DNA from: JBQCEE01 sp051960575
Lineage (GTDB): Bacteria > Actinomycetota > Actinomycetes > Mycobacteriales > Jatrophihabitantaceae
NCBI RefSeq assembly: GCF_051960575.1
Contig: NZ_JBQCEE010000163.1
Coordinates: forward strand, 1-12,769
Length of the DNA stretch: 12,769 nt
Direction: 5' to 3'
Shown: positions 1 to 7,897 of the stretch, one piece after another
How positions within the stretch are numbered: position 1 is the first letter of the stretch
How the letters are laid out: the number at the start of each line of letters is the position of its first letter
Notes under the pieces: generated by a model
What the model was told of the DNA's origin: nothing
What the model saw: the letters and a program-made list of their open reading frames with translations, nothing else
The model's database searches: none
Program-made: the position numbers and the translations under genes

Positions 1-106
1 ATATACACCCCACTAAATCAAACCACACACTATTTTCCACGTTTCCGGGGGGCCCCTTATATATTTCTTTTTCCTCGTGGGCGGGGCGGGTTTCCCCCCC
101 CCCCCC
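1..106. other. Low-quality contig end
   Basis: This stretch starts AT-rich, unlike everything else in the window, and then passes into long G and C runs, including about 13 consecutive C ending at 106. Recognisable GlnD protein sequence begins directly after it. The composition and homopolymers suggest an assembly or sequencing artefact at a contig edge rather than genomic sequence. Nothing in it should be annotated as a gene or promoter. Confidence 0.75.
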
Positions 107-2377
107 GGACTCGTCGCGTCCGGCCTCCGCGAGGCCCTGACCGAGGCCTACGACGGCTGGCTGCAGCAGGTGGTCGAGCTGCCACCGGGCGTCGCGCTGG
201 TCGCCGTCGGCGGTCTCGGACGCAAGGAGCCGGCGCCGTTCGGCGACCTCGACCTGGTGCTGCTGCACGACGGCGACGTCGACGGCCTGGGGGAGCTCGC
301 CGACCGCATCTGGTACCCGATCTGGGACGCACGGATCGGGCTCGACCACTCGGTGCGCACGCCCGAGCAGGCGGTCGCGGTGGCCAAGGACGACCTCAAG
401 GCGCTGCTCGGCCTGCTCGACATCCGCCACATCAGCGGCGATGCGGGCCTGACCGGACGCGTGCGGTCGGGCGTGCTCGAACTCTGGCGCGCCACCGCAG
501 CGAGGCGACTGCCCGAGATGCGCGAGCTGTCGCAGGCGCGCTGGGCGATCGCGGGGGAGGCCGCGTTCCTGCTCGAGCCCAACATCAAGGAGTCGCGTGG
601 TGGCCTGCGCGACGCGCAGGCGGTGCACGCGCTGGCCGCGGCGCAGCTCGTCGACTTCCCGGTCCGCGTGCGCGAGCAGTACCCCGTGCTGCTCGACGTG
701 CGCGGCGAACTGCAGCGCGTGACCGGTCGGGCCGAGGACGTGCTGCGCAAGCAGGAGCACGACGCCGTCGCCGCCGCACTCGGCATCGAGCACGACGAGA
801 CCGGCGATGCCCGCGACGTGCTGCTGCGCCGCATCAACGAGGCGGCCCGCGTGGTCGCGCACGCGCTCGACCTGTCGTGGCGGCGGGTCGAGGCGCAGAG
901 CGCGGCCGCGCGGCCGCGGTTCCGGCTGCTGCGCGGGCGGCCGACCGGCCCCGAACGCGTGGGCCTGGCCAGGAACGTCGTCGCGCAGGACGGCGAGGTG
1001 GTGCTCGCCCGTGACGCGGACCCGTGGGCGGACACCGGGCTGGTGCTCCGCGTCGCGCGCGCGTCGGCCGAGCACGACCTGCCGATCGCGCCGTTCACCC
1101 TCGAACGGCTCGCCGCCGAGTCGGGCCCGCTGCCGACGCCGTGGCCGAGGGCGGTGCTCGACGACCTCGTGTCGACCCTCGCCACCGGCCGCGCCGGCGT
1201 CACCGTGCTCGAGGCGCTCGACGACGCCGGCCTGCTCGTCCGGCTGATCCCCGAATGGGAGTCCGTGCGCTTCCGCGCGCAGCACGACCCCATCCACCGC
1301 TACACCGTCGACCGGCACCTGCTCGAGACGGCGGCCATGGCGGCCGCGCTCGACGAGACGCCGGCCCGGCCCGACGTGCTGCTGGTGGGCTGCCTGCTGC
1401 ACGACATCGGCAAGGGCTACCCGGGCGGCGACCACTCGGTCACCGGCGCCGACCGGGCGCGTCCGATCGCCGAGCGGATGGGCTTCACCGGGCGCGACCT
1501 CGAGCTGGTCGTCGGGCTCGTGCGCCACCACCTGCTGCTGCCGAACACCGCCACCCGCCGCGACATCGACGACCCGCGCACGATCGAGATCGTCGCGACC
1601 TCGGTCGACGGCTCGGCCGAGCTGCTGGCGCTGCTGCACGCCCTCGCCCGGGCCGACGCGGCCGCGACGAGCCCGGCGGCATGGAGCGACTGGAAGGCCG
1701 GGCTCATCGCCCAGCTCGTCGCTCGCACCCGTGCCGTGCTGCAGGGCGAGCAGCCGCCACCGCCGGTGCCGCCCCTCGACGACGAACGTCGGGCCCTCGC
1801 CGAGCAGCGCGAGCTGGCCATCCGCCTCGCCGAGCACGATGCCGTGAGCGAGGTGCTCGTGGCCGCGCCCGACTCTGTCGGCGTGCTGTACCGCACGGCC
1901 GGCGTGCTGGCGCTGCACTCGCTCGACGTGCGCGAGGCGTCCATCCGCACGCACGACGGCATGGCGGTGAACCGGTTCGTGGTCGAGCCGCGGTTCGGCC
2001 GGCTGCCCGACCCGACGCTGATGCGCAACGATCTCGCGCGCGCGCTCGAGGGCCGCCTCGGGCTGGCCGACAAGCTCCGCGAGAAGGAACGCACCTACTC
2101 ACGACGCCCGGACGACGCGCCGAAGCGACGTCCCTCCGTGCTGTGGTTCGACGACGCCACCGACGCCACCGTGCTCGAGTACCGCGGTGAGGACGAGATC
2201 GGCCTGCTGTTCCGCATCACCGCGGCCCTCGAGCGGTGCGGCGTCGACATCCGCTCGGCCCGGCTGTCGTCGGTCGCCGGCTCGGTGGTCGACGCGTTCT
2301 ACGTCACCGGACGCGACGGCGGCCCCATCGAGCCGCCCCTGCGCCGGGACATCGAGCAGGCGCTCGCCGCGCTCTAA
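107..2377 (+). CDS. glnD: Bifunctional PII nucleotidyltransferase / nucleotidyl-removing enzyme GlnD (5' end missing)
   Basis: GlnD is the cytoplasmic nitrogen sensor that modifies and demodifies the PII protein in response to glutamine. In actinobacteria the modification of GlnK is known to be adenylylation rather than uridylylation. The domain order is complete. The nucleotidyltransferase motif GGLGRKEPAPFGDLDL lies near 209-256, with the two metal-binding Asp codons at 245 and 251. The family signature GGLRDAQ lies near 599-619. The HD phosphohydrolase domain follows, with LLHDIGKG and its His-Asp pair at 1400-1405, and HH near 1529. Two C-terminal ACT domains lie at about 1845-2050 and 2165-2377. 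The open frame formally begins at a GTG at 77, but its first ten or so residues come from the homopolymer junk at the contig edge. Mycobacterial GlnD has a few dozen more N-terminal residues, so the true start is off the window. The usual neighbours amtB and glnK would lie upstream. The TAA stop overlaps the stop of the convergent Uma2-type gene. Confidence 0.95.
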   Translation, partial: GLVASGLREALTEAYDGWLQQVVELPPGVALVAVGGLGRKEPAPFGDLDLVLLHDGDVDGLGELADRIWYPIWDARIGLDHSVRTPEQAVAVAKDDLKALLGLLDIRHISGDAGLTGRVRSGVLELWRATAARRLPEMRELSQARWAIAGEAAFLLEPNIKESRGGLRDAQAVHALAAAQLVDFPVRVREQYPVLLDVRGELQRVTGRAEDVLRKQEHDAVAAALGIEHDETGDARDVLLRRINEAARVVAHALDLSWRRVEAQSAAARPRFRLLRGRPTGPERVGLARNVVAQDGEVVLARDADPWADTGLVLRVARASAEHDLPIAPFTLERLAAESGPLPTPWPRAVLDDLVSTLATGRAGVTVLEALDDAGLLVRLIPEWESVRFRAQHDPIHRYTVDRHLLETAAMAAALDETPARPDVLLVGCLLHDIGKGYPGGDHSVTGADRARPIAERMGFTGRDLELVVGLVRHHLLLPNTATRRDIDDPRTIEIVATSVDGSAELLALLHALARADAAATSPAAWSDWKAGLIAQLVARTRAVLQGEQPPPPVPPLDDERRALAEQRELAIRLAEHDAVSEVLVAAPDSVGVLYRTAGVLALHSLDVREASIRTHDGMAVNRFVVEPRFGRLPDPTLMRNDLARALEGRLGLADKLREKERTYSRRPDDAPKRRPSVLWFDDATDATVLEYRGEDEIGLLFRITAALERCGVDIRSARLSSVAGSVVDAFYVTGRDGGPIEPPLRRDIEQALAAL

Positions 2378-2952
2378 CGCTCGAGCGCGCCGTTGATGGG
2401 GGGCACGAGTGCCTCGATGTCCAAGCGCACGTCGAACGGCGCGGTCAGGTGAGCGGTCTCGCCCCTTCGCCACGTGCCGAGGTCGACATAGGCGCCGTCC
2501 TGCAGCGCCGACGCGGTGAGTGCGATGTCCGGCTCGAGCTCGACCCGCCAGTAGTTCGCGATGCCGACCGACGCGTATTCGGCGCGCTTGGTGATGCGAT
2601 CCGTCGTGCGTGAACTCGGGGACACGATCTCGACCGCGAGGAACACCGTGGTGGGGTCGAGATTGCCGTGGTCGGCCGCCATCGCACGGCTGTCAGCGAC
2701 GACCAGATCCGGCTCTCGGTACGTCCGTTGGTACGCCGTCCCCGGCCCGGGCGCCGACACGAGCCCGGGCGGGGTCGCAGCAGCCAGCGCGACGAGGAGC
2801 CGACTGAGGACGTATTGGTGCAGTGGCACCGGCGACGGGCTCACGACGAGCGCGCCGTCGACGATCTCGAGCCGTCGCGACTGCCACTCGGGCGGCAGGT
2901 CGTCGAAGTCGGCCGGCGTCCAGATGTGCGTCGGATCGTGCAGCGCGGCCAT
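2374..2952 (-). CDS. Uma2-family (DUF820) putative restriction-like endonuclease
   Basis: This is a 192-residue protein of the Uma2/DUF820 family, a PD-(D/E)XK nuclease-like fold that is abundant in cyanobacteria and actinobacteria and whose cellular role is not established. Visible family features are WTPADFDDLP at the N-terminus, LEIVDGALVVSPSP (Glu29), EPDLVV (Asp82), AVEIVSPSSRTTDR (Glu108) and Lys122 before the AEYASVGIANYW segment. Asp82, Glu108 and Lys122 are the likely metal-site residues. An in-frame ATG four codons upstream (2964) is possible. I prefer the ATG at 2952 because GGGAG sits five bases before it. The gene converges on glnD with interlocked stops: CTAA at 2374-2377 serves as TAA for glnD and TAG for this gene. 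It diverges from gltB. It shows no functional link to nitrogen metabolism and is probably an insertion between the two nitrogen genes. The family assignment is firm, but nuclease activity is inferred. Confidence 0.88.
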   Translation of the reverse strand: MAALHDPTHIWTPADFDDLPPEWQSRRLEIVDGALVVSPSPVPLHQYVLSRLLVALAAATPPGLVSAPGPGTAYQRTYREPDLVVADSRAMAADHGNLDPTTVFLAVEIVSPSSRTTDRITKRAEYASVGIANYWRVELEPDIALTASALQDGAYVDLGTWRRGETAHLTAPFDVRLDIEALVPPINGALER

Positions 2953-2972
2953 GAACGCTCCCATGTCGACAG

Positions 2973-3062
2973 TGTGGACCTCACCGCCGGAGCGTGCGGT
3001 GTGCCACCGTCACGGCGCCGCGACAGCGGACGAGGCTGTGGACAACCGGGCGATGTGGACAC
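2973..3062. repeat. Three same-orientation TGTGGAC repeats, DnaA-box-like
   Basis: TGTGGAC occurs at 2973-2979, 3037-3043 and 3054-3060, always in the same orientation, inside the Uma2/gltB divergent intergenic region. The middle copy extends to TGTGGACAA (3037-3045), the exact reverse complement of TTGTCCACA, the DnaA box preferred in Streptomyces and Mycobacterium. The third extends to TGTGGACAC, one base off. The first is weaker (TGTGGACCT). They could be a small DnaA-box cluster or the operator of an unknown regulator. Binding is not demonstrated. Confidence 0.45.
3009..3024 (+). promoter_or_regulatory. Weak GlnR-box-like site (distal)
   Basis: The sequence reads GTCAC, six bases, GCGAC. 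The GlnR operator of actinomycetes is approximately GTnAC-n6-GAAAC with AC-n9-AC as its core. The left half is perfect, and the right half keeps G and AC but lacks the central A residues. It lies 49 bp upstream of a better match at 3058. Taken alone it would not be convincing. Confidence 0.25.
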
Positions 3063-3073
3063 GCGCGCGAAAC
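3058..3073 (+). promoter_or_regulatory. Putative GlnR operator upstream of gltB
   Basis: The sequence reads GACAC-GCGCGC-GAAAC, which differs from GTnAC-n6-GAAAC only by A for T at the second base. Its centre lies about 40 bp upstream of a candidate -10 hexamer (TAGACT, 3104-3109), which would suit an activator. GlnR is the global nitrogen regulator of many actinobacteria, and glutamate synthase genes belong to its targets in several of them. The left half-site overlaps the third TGTGGAC repeat. The match, position and target gene agree, but binding is an inference. Confidence 0.4.
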
Positions 3074-3103
3074 AGTCGGTCCGATGTGCGTCGCGGCGAC
3101 TTG

Positions 3104-3230
3104 TAGACTGGCACCGTTCGTACGGGCCGATGCCGTCCCGGTCGGCTGGTCGAGGCGAGATGCCGCAGAGTCGCGGCCCGCGCGCCAGCTTGTCGAGAGG
3201 GGCCGACCGGCCCGTCCCCAGGGAGTATGT
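3104..3230 (+). promoter_or_regulatory. Candidate gltB promoter -10, leader and ribosome-binding site
   Basis: TAGACT at 3104-3109 resembles an actinobacterial -10 element. No good -35 is visible 17 bp upstream, which would fit dependence on an activator. Transcription from here would give a leader of about 115 nt rich in G+C. It includes the short inverted repeat GGCCGACCGGCC at 3201-3212, but I recognise no known riboswitch. GGGAG at 3221-3225, five bases before GTG 3231, is the ribosome-binding site that fixes the gltB start. Confidence 0.4.
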
Positions 3231-6200
3231 GTGATCCCCTTCTCTGCCGTGCCCGAGGCACAGGGTCTCTACGACCCGAGTTTCGAGGCCGACTCGTGCG
3301 GTGTCGCGTTCGTGGCCGACCTGCACGGACGCCAGAGCCACACGATCGTGCAGCAGGCGCTCACCGCCCTGCACAACCTCGACCACCGCGGCGCCGCGGG
3401 TGCCGAGCCGACCACCGGCGACGGTGCCGGCATCACCGTGCAGCTGCCGGATGCGTTCCTGCGCGCCGTCGTCGACTTCGACCTGCCGCCGGTCGGGCAG
3501 TACGCCGCCGGCACCGCGATGATCTCGCTGACCGATGCCGAGGCGGCGGCCGCGGCCGTGCGCATCGTCGAGACGATCGCTGCAGACGAGGGCCTCACCG
3601 TGCTCGGCTGGCGCGACGTCCCGGTCGTCGCCGACGGCCTCGGCCACACCGCGAAGAGCGTGATGCCGGCGTTCCGGCAGGTCTTCCTGTCGAGCAGCAC
3701 GGGCGCCGAGGGCATGGCCCTCGAGCGGCTGGCCTTCGCCACCCGCAAGATCGCCGAGCGGCGCGCCCGCGACGAGGGCGTCGAGCTGTACTTCCCGTCG
3801 CTGAGCACCCGCACGATGGTCTACAAGGGCATGCTCACGACCGACCAGCTCGGCGAGGTCTTCCCGGACCTGACCGACGAGCGTTTCGTCAGCGCGATCG
3901 GCCTGGTGCACAGCCGGTTCTCGACGAACACGTTCCCGTCGTGGCCGCTCGCGCACCCGTACCGCTACATCGCGCACAACGGCGAGATCAACACGATCCG
4001 CGGCAACCGCAACTGGATGCGCACCCGCGAGGCGCTGCTCGAGTCGGATCTCATTCCGGGCGACCTGTCGCGGCTGTTCCCGATCAACGCGCCGGAGATG
4101 AGCGACTCGGCGTCGTTCGACGAGGTGCTCGAGCTGCTGCACCTGGGCGGACGCAGCCTGCCGCACGCGGTGCTGATGATGATCCCCGAGGCCTGGGAGA
4201 ACAACCCGGCCATGGATCAGCAGCGGCGCGACTTCTACCGCTTCCACGCCTGCCTGATGGAGGCGTGGGACGGGCCGGCCTGCGTCAACTTCACCGACGG
4301 CACGATCATCGGCGCGGTGCTCGACCGCAACGGCCTGCGCCCGGGTCGCTGGTGGCAGACGTCCGACGGCCTGGTCGTGCTGGGCAGCGAGTCGGGCGTG
4401 CTCGACATCGACCCCGCCAAGGTGGTCGCGAAGGGCCGCCTGCAGCCCGGCAAGATGTTCCTGGTCGACACGTCGCGCGGCGAGATCCGCAGCGACAAGG
4501 AGGTCAAGGACGAGCTGGCCTCGGCGCACCCGTACGGCGAGTGGCTGCACGCCGGCCTGGTCGACCTGGCCGACCTGCCCGACCGCGAGCACGTCGTGTT
4601 CTCGCACGAGTCGGTGACCCGGCGCCAGCAGATGTTCGGTTACTCGGAGGAGGAGCTGCGCCTGCTCATCGGCCCGATCGCCACGGCCGGCGCCGAGCCG
4701 ATCGGCTCGATGGGCACCGACACCCCGGTGGCCGTGCTGTCGAAGCGCCCGCGGCTGCTGTTCGACTACTTCAGCGAGTTGTTCGCGCAGGTGACCAACC
4801 CGCCGCTCGACGCGATCCGCGAGGAGATGGTGACTTCGCTGGCCTCGACCCTGGGGCCCGAGCAGAACCTCTTCGCGCCTGGCCCGGCCTCGTGCCGGCA
4901 GATCATCATGCCGCGTCCGGTGATCGACAACGACGAGCTCGCGAAGATCTGGCACATCAACGCCGACGGCGACATGCCCGGCTTCCAGTGCAAGATCATC
5001 GACGGTCGCTACCGGGTGCACGGCGGCGGCGAGGCGCTCACCGCGGCGATCGTGCGGGTGCGGCGCGAGTGCACCGCGGCGGTCGACGCCGGGGCGCGCA
5101 TCCTCATCCTGAGCGACCGTGACTGCGACGCCGACAACGCGCCGATCCCGTCGCTCCTGCTGACCTCAGCGGTGCACCAGCACCTGATCCGCAACGGCCG
5201 GCGCACCAAGGCGTCGCTCATCGTCGAGACCGGCGAGGCCCGCGAGGTGCACCACATCTCGCTGCTCATCGGCTACGGCGCGACGGCGGTCAACCCGTAC
5301 CTGGCGTTCGAGACGATCGACGACATGATCGCGTCCGGTGCGATCACCGGCGTCACGTCGCAGAAGGCGATCGCCAACTACGTCAAGGGCCTCAGCAAGG
5401 GCGTGCTCAAGGTGATGTCCAAGATGGGCATCAGCACGATCGCGTCCTACACCGGCGCGCAGGTGTTCGAGGCGATCGGCCTGTCGCAGCACGTCGTCGA
5501 CGAGTACTTCGGCTCGACGTCCTCACGGCTCGGCGGCGTCGAGCTCGACGTCATCGCCGAGGAGGTCGCGCGTCGGCACGCGACGGCGTTCCCGCCGGTC
5601 GAGACCGCGCGGGCGCACCGCCGGCTCGAGGTGGGCGGCGAGTACCAGTGGCGTCGCGAGGGCGAGCTGCACCTGTTCAACCCCGAGACGGTCTTCCTGC
5701 TGCAGCACTCGACCCGCTCGCGGAAGTACGAGATCTTCCAGCAGTACACCGACAAGGTGCAGGAGCTGAACCGTGCCGGCGGCACGATCCGCGGCCTCAT
5801 CGACTTCGACTTCGGGGCTCGCACGCCGATCCCGATCGACGAGGTCGAGCCGATCGAGGACATCGTCAAGCGCTTCGCGACCGGTGCGATGTCCTACGGG
5901 TCGATCTCGAAGGAGGCGCACGAGACGCTCGCCATCGCGATGAACCGGCTCGGCGGCCGGTCGAACAGCGGTGAGGGCGGCGAGGACGCCGACCGGTACA
6001 CGCCCGACGCCAACGGTGACTCGCGGCGCTCGAAGATCAAGCAGGTCGCGTCCGGACGCTTCGGTGTCACCTCGCACTACCTGGTGAACGCCGACGACAT
6101 CCAGATCAAGATCGCGCAGGGGGCGAAGCCGGGCGAGGGCGGCCAGCTGCCGGGCTACAAGGTGTACCCCTGGGTGGCGCGCACGCGGCACTCGACGCCG

Positions 6201-7781
6201 GGCGTCGGGCTGATCTCGCCGCCGCCGCACCACGACATCTACTCGATCGAGGACATCGCCCAGCTCATCCACGACCTCAAGAATGCGAATCCGCAGGCGC
6301 GGGTGCACGTGAAGCTCGTGGCCGAGTCGGGCGTCGGCACCATCGCCGCCGGTGTGTCGAAGGCGCACTCGGACGTCGTGCTCATCTCCGGCCACGACGG
6401 CGGCACGGGCGCCGCGCCGCTGACGTCGCTCAAGCACGCCGGCCTGCCGTGGGAGCTGGGGCTGGCCGAGACGCAGCAGACCCTGCTGCTGAACGGCCTG
6501 CGCGACCGCATCACCGTGCAGGTCGACGGTGCGATGCGCACCGGACGCGACGTGCTGATCGCCGCCCTGCTCGGCGCCGAGGAGTTCGGCTTCGCGACGT
6601 CCCCCCTGATCGTCAGCGGCTGCATCATGATGCGCGTCTGCCACCTCGACACCTGCCCGGTGGGCGTGGCGACGCAGAACCCGGTGCTGCGCGAGCGGTT
6701 CACCGGCAAGCCGGAGTTCGTGGTGACGTTCTTCGAGTTCGTCGCCCAGCAGGTGCGTGAACTGCTCGCGCAGCTCGGCTTCCGCACGCTGGACGAGGCG
6801 ATCGGCCACGTCGAGCTGCTCGACACGCGGGCGGCCGTCGACCACTGGAAGGCGCACGGGCTCGACCTGACGCCGCTGCTGTCGCCGCCGGCGAACCCGT
6901 ACGACCAGGCGTTCGTCCGCACCCGCGAGCAGGACCACGGCCTCGAGGCGGCGCTGGACAACACGCTGATCCAGCTGTCCGAGGGCGCGCTGCTCGACGG
7001 CTCGCCGGTGACGCTCGAGCTGCCGGTACGGAACGTGAACCGCACCGTCGGCACGATGCTCGGCTCACTGGTCACCCGGCGCTTCGGGCCGCAGGGGCTG
7101 CCGGAGGGCACGATCGACATCACCTTCCGCGGTTCGGCGGGGCAGTCGTTCGGCGCGTTCCTGCCGCCGGGCCTCACGCTGCGCCTGTTCGGCGACGCCA
7201 ACGACTACGTCGGCAAGGGGCTGTCCGGCGGCGTCATCGCGGTGCGGCCGGACGAGCGGGCCGGGTTCGCCGCCGAGCAGCACGTCATCGCCGGCAACGT
7301 CATCGCCTACGGCGCGACGAGCGGCGAGGTGTACCTGCGCGGCGTCGTGGGGGAGCGGTTCTGCGTCCGCAACTCCGGCGCGACCCTCGTCGCCGAGGGC
7401 GTGGGCGACCACGCGCTCGAGTACATGACCGGCGGCATCGCGGTCATCCTCGGGCCGACCGGCCGGAACATCGCAGCCGGCATGTCCGGTGGCTACGGCT
7501 TCGTGCTCGACCTCGACCGCGCGGTCGTCAACCCCGAGATGGTGGACGTCGAGCCGCTCGCCGCGGGCCAGGCCGAGCTGATCCGCGGGATCGTCGAGAA
7601 GCACGTCCGGCTCACCGACTCGGCCGTCGGTGCCGCGCTGCTGGCCGACTGGCCGGCCGCGGCGCGCCGCTTCAGCGTGCTGGTGCCGCGCGACTACCGG
7701 CGGGTGCTCGAGGCGACCGAGCGGGCCAAGGCCAACGGTGAGGACGTCGACGCGGCGGTCATGGCGGCCGCCGCCGGCTGA
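3231..7781 (+). CDS. gltB: Glutamate synthase large (alpha) subunit
   Basis: GltB catalyses the reductive transfer of the glutamine amide to 2-oxoglutarate to make glutamate, normally in a complex with GltD. The protein is 1516 residues, the usual length. The GTG start at 3231 is chosen for its GGGAG site and because it leaves a 22-residue propeptide before the nucleophile Cys23 (CGVAFVADLHG). Cys23 must become N-terminal for glutaminase activity. Domains in order are: class II glutaminase, with HSRFSTNTFPSWPLAHPYRY and AHNGEIN near 227-255; the central domain, with FGYSEEELR and SMGTDTP near 469-500; the FMN domain, with GAMSYGSISKEAHETLA near 885 and SGHDGGTGAAPLTSLKHAG near 1053; the 3Fe-4S ligands Cys1131, Cys1137 and Cys1142 (C-x5-C-x4-C); and the C-terminal GXGXG beta-helix. 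No frameshift or missing key residue was seen. No gltD follows, although the two genes are usually adjacent. A GlnR-like site upstream suggests nitrogen control. Confidence 0.97.
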   Translation: MIPFSAVPEAQGLYDPSFEADSCGVAFVADLHGRQSHTIVQQALTALHNLDHRGAAGAEPTTGDGAGITVQLPDAFLRAVVDFDLPPVGQYAAGTAMISLTDAEAAAAAVRIVETIAADEGLTVLGWRDVPVVADGLGHTAKSVMPAFRQVFLSSSTGAEGMALERLAFATRKIAERRARDEGVELYFPSLSTRTMVYKGMLTTDQLGEVFPDLTDERFVSAIGLVHSRFSTNTFPSWPLAHPYRYIAHNGEINTIRGNRNWMRTREALLESDLIPGDLSRLFPINAPEMSDSASFDEVLELLHLGGRSLPHAVLMMIPEAWENNPAMDQQRRDFYRFHACLMEAWDGPACVNFTDGTIIGAVLDRNGLRPGRWWQTSDGLVVLGSESGVLDIDPAKVVAKGRLQPGKMFLVDTSRGEIRSDKEVKDELASAHPYGEWLHAGLVDLADLPDREHVVFSHESVTRRQQMFGYSEEELRLLIGPIATAGAEPIGSMGTDTPVAVLSKRPRLLFDYFSELFAQVTNPPLDAIREEMVTSLASTLGPEQNLFAPGPASCRQIIMPRPVIDNDELAKIWHINADGDMPGFQCKIIDGRYRVHGGGEALTAAIVRVRRECTAAVDAGARILILSDRDCDADNAPIPSLLLTSAVHQHLIRNGRRTKASLIVETGEAREVHHISLLIGYGATAVNPYLAFETIDDMIASGAITGVTSQKAIANYVKGLSKGVLKVMSKMGISTIASYTGAQVFEAIGLSQHVVDEYFGSTSSRLGGVELDVIAEEVARRHATAFPPVETARAHRRLEVGGEYQWRREGELHLFNPETVFLLQHSTRSRKYEIFQQYTDKVQELNRAGGTIRGLIDFDFGARTPIPIDEVEPIEDIVKRFATGAMSYGSISKEAHETLAIAMNRLGGRSNSGEGGEDADRYTPDANGDSRRSKIKQVASGRFGVTSHYLVNADDIQIKIAQGAKPGEGGQLPGYKVYPWVARTRHSTPGVGLISPPPHHDIYSIEDIAQLIHDLKNANPQARVHVKLVAESGVGTIAAGVSKAHSDVVLISGHDGGTGAAPLTSLKHAGLPWELGLAETQQTLLLNGLRDRITVQVDGAMRTGRDVLIAALLGAEEFGFATSPLIVSGCIMMRVCHLDTCPVGVATQNPVLRERFTGKPEFVVTFFEFVAQQVRELLAQLGFRTLDEAIGHVELLDTRAAVDHWKAHGLDLTPLLSPPANPYDQAFVRTREQDHGLEAALDNTLIQLSEGALLDGSPVTLELPVRNVNRTVGTMLGSLVTRRFGPQGLPEGTIDITFRGSAGQSFGAFLPPGLTLRLFGDANDYVGKGLSGGVIAVRPDERAGFAAEQHVIAGNVIAYGATSGEVYLRGVVGERFCVRNSGATLVAEGVGDHALEYMTGGIAVILGPTGRNIAAGMSGGYGFVLDLDRAVVNPEMVDVEPLAAGQAELIRGIVEKHVRLTDSAVGAALLADWPAAARRFSVLVPRDYRRVLEATERAKANGEDVDAAVMAAAAG

Positions 7782-7870
7782 GCCGGACTTCGTCCCCTTC
7801 GCCCCGCCGCGCCGCGCCCGGACCACCTGGTCGCGTGGCGCTGCGGGGCGAAGTCGCTGTGAGGTCCGGC
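7782..7870 (+). terminator. Long nested hairpin after gltB, possible terminator
   Basis: Immediately after the gltB TGA, GCCGGAC (7782-7788) pairs with GTCCGGC (7864-7870). Inside it CTTCGCCCCGC (7797-7807) pairs perfectly with GCGGGGCGAAG (7843-7853), and the stem continues inward with about nine more pairs to roughly 7817/7833. No T-run follows, as is common for hairpin terminators in high-G+C actinobacteria. It could instead be an RNA-stabilising structure. The size and position between gltB and an unrelated gene favour termination. Confidence 0.6.
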
Positions 7871-7897
7871 GACACGCGCACTGTCCGCAGGTGCTGG

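Noticed and set aside
148..1293. Minus-strand open frame antisense to glnD
   Set aside because: It is Ser/Arg-rich with no domain and lies opposite well-conserved GlnD sequence.
2994..3230. N-terminal extension of GltB to an ATG at 2994
   Set aside because: It would add 79 residues before a protein whose catalytic Cys must be exposed by removing a short propeptide. It also runs through the promoter-like region and lacks a ribosome-binding site, while GTG 3231 has a good one.
2965..3230. Riboswitch or glnA-type RNA motif in the gltB leader
   Set aside because: I looked for conserved glutamine-riboswitch-like elements and found none. The short inverted repeat alone is not enough.
2841..5021. 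Long minus-strand open frame antisense to gltB
   Set aside because: It is an open frame produced by G+C-rich codon bias opposite a certain gene. The translation is Arg/His/Val-rich with no recognisable domain.
5523..6938. Minus-strand open frame of 471 codons inside gltB
   Set aside because: It is antisense to the conserved FMN and iron-sulfur regions, has a low-complexity composition and no family features. It is a shadow frame.
7785..7796. DevR-like palindrome GGAC-TTC-GTCC after gltB
   Set aside because: The centre is three bases rather than four, and the sequence forms part of the long hairpin at 7782-7870, which explains it better.
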